DNA from: Candidatus Caccousia avicola
Lineage (GTDB): Bacteria > Bacillota > Clostridia > Oscillospirales > Acutalibacteraceae
Assembly: GCA_018712435.1 (NCBI GenBank)
Contig: DVGZ01000121.1
Coordinates: 1 to 33,622 of the forward strand
Direction of reading: 5' to 3'
Length of the DNA stretch: 33,622 nt
Each line of letters opens with the position of its first letter. Positions within the stretch are counted from its first letter, which is position 1. Positions 30,735 to 33,622 of the stretch are shown in pieces. Under the pieces are notes generated by a model. The model saw only the letters and a program-made list of their open reading frames with translations. It did no database searches and was not told the DNA's origin. A program made the position numbers and the translations under genes.

Positions 30735-31520
30735 TCACAGAAGGGAAGCGTAATGCACGAGATTGTACACGCTGATCAGCGTGATCACGGCCAGAAGGAT
30801 GCTGAACAGCATGTCCACCTGCCGGACGCTCATCTTCTTGTTGAAGGCGCGGCCGAGGAATCCGCCCGCCACGCCGCCGACCACCATAACCACCAGCGTC
30901 ACGGGATCAAAGGCCGGGACATTCTGCATCGCAAGGCTGGAAACAAAGCTGGCCGCCTGGCTGAAAAAGATCACATAGATCGAGTGCAGCGCCGCCTGCT
31001 TTGTGTCCATCGAGAAGAAATAGTAGAGCACCACCAGATTGATCGGCCCGCCGCCGATGCCGAGAAACGCGCTCATCACGCCGAGCGCCAGGCCAATGAT
31101 CACGCAAAGCGCGGCATTCTGCACGTTCTTGGTGCGGATCTTCTCCCGGAACGCCATGTACACGCCCACGCCGGCCGTCAGCAGGATCATGATCACGCTC
31201 TGCACCACGCCCACCAGGCCGTCGTTTCCCGTGAGGGACTTCACCCAGTCGAACACCACCTTGCCGAGCAGGCCGCCCACGGCCCCGCCCACGGCCAGCA
31301 GCGTTCCTCTTTTCAGCTCAATCTTTTCCCCACGGCTGCGCAGCAGGGAAACGATCGTCATCGCCAGCACCGTGCAGCCCGAAAGAAAGCTCACCTGCGA
31401 CACGCTCATTCCCGCCACCGCGTCGAACACCGGCTTGATGACCACGCCGCCGCCCACGCCGCTGATCGCGCCCACTGTGGTCGCTATCAGGCACACCAGA
31501 AAATACAGCACAAATTGCAT
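30735..31520 (-). CDS. TauE/SafE-family permease
   Basis: A 261-residue membrane protein of the sulfite/organosulfonate exporter family. Seven or eight hydrophobic segments are readable. The internally repeated GxGGGxxxxP motifs are GVGGGVVIKPV (about 21-31) and GIGGGPINL (about 155-163). Substrate unknown; sulfite, sulfoacetate or other anions are possible. ATG at 31520, with GAAGGGA upstream. It stands alone between pyrB and rpe. Confidence 0.9.
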   Translation of the reverse strand: MQFVLYFLVCLIATTVGAISGVGGGVVIKPVFDAVAGMSVSQVSFLSGCTVLAMTIVSLLRSRGEKIELKRGTLLAVGGAVGGLLGKVVFDWVKSLTGNDGLVGVVQSVIMILLTAGVGVYMAFREKIRTKNVQNAALCVIIGLALGVMSAFLGIGGGPINLVVLYYFFSMDTKQAALHSIYVIFFSQAASFVSSLAMQNVPAFDPVTLVVMVVGGVAGGFLGRAFNKKMSVRQVDMLFSILLAVITLISVYNLVHYASLL

Positions 31521-31570
31521 CCCGAAATCCCTTCCTCTCCGGCCGCATCCGCCGTTGTTGTGATTGTTTC

Positions 31571-31599
31571 ATTATACGCCTTTTCGCCCTCCCTTTCAA
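31571..31599 (-). promoter_or_regulatory. Promoter of the TauE/SafE gene
   Basis: Minus-strand TTGAAA (31599-31594), 17-base spacer and TATAAT (31576-31571), about 50 bases before the ATG. Confidence 0.8.
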
Positions 31600-31620
31600 C
31601 CTTCCGCGCGGCGGCGCGGG

Positions 31621-31649
31621 TTGCATTTCATGGGGGTTTCATGTAAAAT
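31621..31649 (+). promoter_or_regulatory. Promoter of rpe
   Basis: TTGCAT (31621-31626), 17-base spacer, TAAAAT (31644-31649), about 60 bases before the rpe ATG. It is divergent from the TauE/SafE promoter. Confidence 0.65.
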
Positions 31650-31711
31650 AAAAGGGAGCGTCCGGTTTTCCACAAAAAGGCCGGAAACTGTTGAAAATGG
31701 AGGACTTGCTC

Positions 31712-32386
31712 ATGATGAAAATTGCGCCGTCCATGCTCTCGTCCGACTTCGCGCGCATGGGGGAGGAAACCCGCCGGATGGCTGAATCCGGAGCGGATTT
31801 CATCCACCTGGACGTGATGGACGGGAACTTTGTGCCGAACCTGACCTTCGGCGCGCCGGTCATCGCCGCGATCCGTCCGTATACGGACGTGTTCTTCGAC
31901 GTGCACCTGATGATCCGCGAGCCGCAGAAATACATTGAGGACTTTGCCAAGGCCGGAGCGAACGGGATCACGTTCCACCTCGAATCCGAGGGCGATCCCG
32001 CCGAGACGATCCGCCGGATCCGGGAAGCCGGGTGCCTGCCCGCGATCGCGCTCAAGCCCGGCACGCCCGCCGAGCGCGTGTTCCCGTATCTCGAATCGCT
32101 CGCCATGGTGCTCGTCATGACGGTGGAGCCGGGCTTCGGCGGACAGAAATTCCAGCCCGCCATGATGGACAAGGTTCGCGCCGTGCGCGCCCGCGCTATG
32201 GCGCAGGGGCTGGATCTGCCCGTGCAGATCGACGGCGGCGTGAGTTTGGAGACGATCGGGGAAGCCGCGCGCGCCGGGGTGTCGATCTGCGTGGCCGGAA
32301 CCGGCGTGTTCCGCGCCCCGGACGCCGCGCAGGCGATCCGGGATCTGAAGGAGGCCGCGCGCGCCGCGTGCGGGGAAGCATGCTGA
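31712..32386 (+). CDS. rpe: Ribulose-phosphate 3-epimerase
   Basis: Interconverts ribulose-5-phosphate and xylulose-5-phosphate. 224 residues, TIM barrel: MKIAPSMLSSDFARM, HLDVMDGNFVPNLTFG (metal His and catalytic Asp), VHLMI, VMTVEPGFGGQKF, and a C-terminal QIDGGV. Start ATG 31712 (GGAGG 8 bases upstream) gives MMKIAPS; ATG at 31715 is also possible. It overlaps the RnfC-like gene by 7 bases. It could take up the xylulokinase product. Confidence 0.95.
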   Translation: MMKIAPSMLSSDFARMGEETRRMAESGADFIHLDVMDGNFVPNLTFGAPVIAAIRPYTDVFFDVHLMIREPQKYIEDFAKAGANGITFHLESEGDPAETIRRIREAGCLPAIALKPGTPAERVFPYLESLAMVLVMTVEPGFGGQKFQPAMMDKVRAVRARAMAQGLDLPVQIDGGVSLETIGEAARAGVSICVAGTGVFRAPDAAQAIRDLKEAARAACGEAC

Positions 32387-33615
32387 GCGCGCAGGATCTC
32401 CTGCCGCTGCTGCACGGATACCAGATGGAGAGCCGCCGCCTGCGGGACGGGATCACGGAGATCCCCACGCCGGAAACGCTCACCGTCCCGCTGCCGGGCG
32501 CGGAGGAATCCTACGCGCGTCTGGCGGGGGAGGGGGCGCAGGTGGCGCGGGGACAGGTGCTCAGCGCACCGAAATACGCCGCCCTGGCGCACGCTCCCGC
32601 CGCCGGGTGCGTGGAGGCCGTGGAGTTCCGGGAGATCCCGTCGTGCGGGCAGGTGTGGACGGCACGCCTGCGCGTGAACGGCGATCCGGCCATGCAGGCG
32701 CGCCCCGTGCGCGGAGAAACGGAAGCGGAGCGCGTGCTGCGCGCCGCCGCCGACGCCGGAATCGTGGACGAGATGACGGGAAGGCCGCTGTACCAGGAGC
32801 TGTACCGCCTGCGCCGCCGCGAGGTGTCGCTGCTTCTGGCCTGCGGGATCGAGGACGACCCGTGGTGCTCCTCGGCCTGCGCCGTACTGCGCGAACAGGG
32901 GGAGCAGGTTCTGGAGGGACTGCGCCTGGCCGCCGCGTTCTGCGGCGCGAAGGAGACGGGGCTTGCCGTCTCGCCGCCGGAGCTGCGCGCTCTGCGGGGC
33001 TGCCTGCCCGCCGTCCGGATCGAGCGCGCGCCCGCGCGCTACCCCGCCCGCGCCTTTCTTCTGCGCCGCCTGCGCGCGGCGGGGACAGCCGCCGGGCTTC
33101 TGGGGCCGCAGGCGCTCGCCGCCCTCGCCGCCGCCATGCGGGGCGAGCCGCAGACACACGGCGTGGTGACCGTGTTTGGAGACGGGGTGCGCACCCCGCG
33201 CAACCTGCGGATCCCCTCCGGCGCGCCGCTTTCGGCGCTGCTCGCCCCGTGCGGCGTGCGGGAGGAAGCTTCCCTCGTGTACGTCGGCCCGGCCTGTGAG
33301 GGGCACGCCGTCACCGACCCCGACACCCCGATCCCGCTGCACGCGCGCTGCGTCACGGTGCTTCTGCACCCGCAGAAACGGCGGCGCATGGCGTGCATCG
33401 GCTGCGGCCGGTGCGCGAGCGTCTGCCCGCAGGGAATTCTGCCGTGGCAGATCCACGAATCCCTGCACCGGGAAAAGGTGGATCCCTTCCTGCTGCTGAA
33501 CGTCCAGAGCTGCATCGGCTGCGCCGCCTGCACGGCGGTCTGCCCGTCCGGCCTGCCGCTTTCGGCCGAGGTCGCCCGCGCGGCGGCAATCAGAAAGAGC
33601 GGTGATTTCTTTTGA
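32380..33615 (+). CDS. RnfC-like electron transport subunit
   Basis: A 411-residue protein related to RnfC, the NADH/ferredoxin-side subunit of the Rnf complex. An N-terminal sandwich-type segment (about 30-100) precedes an ECEP-like GIEDDPWCSSAC stretch and an SLBB-like domain (about 255-330). Two 4Fe-4S motifs CIGCGRCASVCP (339-350) and CIGCAACTAVCP (378-389) are intact. The NADH/FMN region is more diverged than usual (glycine-rich signature not evident), so substrate use is less sure. ATG at 32380 lies inside the end of rpe, so the two are co-translated. A TTG start for the next gene overlaps its TGA at 33612. Confidence 0.82.
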   Translation: MLSAQDLLPLLHGYQMESRRLRDGITEIPTPETLTVPLPGAEESYARLAGEGAQVARGQVLSAPKYAALAHAPAAGCVEAVEFREIPSCGQVWTARLRVNGDPAMQARPVRGETEAERVLRAAADAGIVDEMTGRPLYQELYRLRRREVSLLLACGIEDDPWCSSACAVLREQGEQVLEGLRLAAAFCGAKETGLAVSPPELRALRGCLPAVRIERAPARYPARAFLLRRLRAAGTAAGLLGPQALAALAAAMRGEPQTHGVVTVFGDGVRTPRNLRIPSGAPLSALLAPCGVREEASLVYVGPACEGHAVTDPDTPIPLHARCVTVLLHPQKRRRMACIGCGRCASVCPQGILPWQIHESLHREKVDPFLLLNVQSCIGCAACTAVCPSGLPLSAEVARAAAIRKSGDFF

Positions 33616-33622
33616 AGCTGCA
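33612..33622 (+). CDS. Possible next rnf gene, first codons only
   Basis: TTG AAG CTG begins at the TGA of the RnfC-like gene, after GGTGAT. In Rnf operons rnfD comes next, but only three codons are in the window. Confidence 0.25.

Noticed and set aside
1-33622. CRISPR array
   Set aside because: No regularly spaced direct repeats of suitable length were found.

Overview
The window looks like a GC-rich gut Clostridia chromosome (Oscillospirales-type; inferred from gene content, codon use and clean sigma-A promoters, not from a marker gene). It carries the right-hand part of an integrated conjugative element (ICE), followed by chromosomal sugar and nucleotide metabolism genes.

ICE part (1 to about 19.6 kb). 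Nearly everything is on the minus strand. Reading the operons 5' to 3': a relaxosome and transfer block (MobC-like protein, MOBP-type relaxase, DUF4314, PcfB/DUF3801, ArdC-like protein) and a second operon (SLOG/DUF2493 gene, PP-loop sulfotransferase/reductase-like gene, VirD4/TraG coupling protein running off the left edge). A short plus-strand ribbon-helix-helix gene sits between them. A hairpin-rich gap upstream of mobC (6300-6366) is the best oriT candidate. Further right are a DUF6017 replication-initiator-like gene, an ICE-borne S-adenosylmethionine synthetase and a Cna_B/SpaA surface protein that has lost its N-terminus. From 12.2 to 19.5 kb lies a recombination and control block: SbcD-type nuclease, an annealing-protein candidate, small zinc-ribbon and membrane proteins, a lytic transglycosylase, two XRE regulators, a divergent CI-like repressor with visible operators, and a large serine recombinase at the element's end.

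Chromosomal part (about 19.7-33.6 kb). A tRNA-Arg(CCG) is followed, on the minus strand, by a pentose-type sugar operon: LacI regulator, DUF4867, xylulokinase, fucose/arabinose-isomerase-like protein. Divergent from it is a complete Leloir set (galK, galT, galE). Then come pyrB-pyrI, a TauE/SafE permease, and rpe overlapping an RnfC-like ferredoxin-type subunit at the right edge.

Most notable: (i) two copies of a roughly 285-bp multi-hairpin repeat, each starting right after a stop codon inside a sugar operon, in the same orientation relative to transcription, with compensatory base changes in their stems; (ii) a 179-bp MITE with 22-bp terminal inverted repeats and a 4-bp target duplication that splits the SLOG gene, whose removal restores the frame; (iii) a relaxase that appears to start at ATC; (iv) a deletion joint that truncates an sbcC-like gene and fuses its remnant to a headless Cna_B protein; (v) a candidate oriT.
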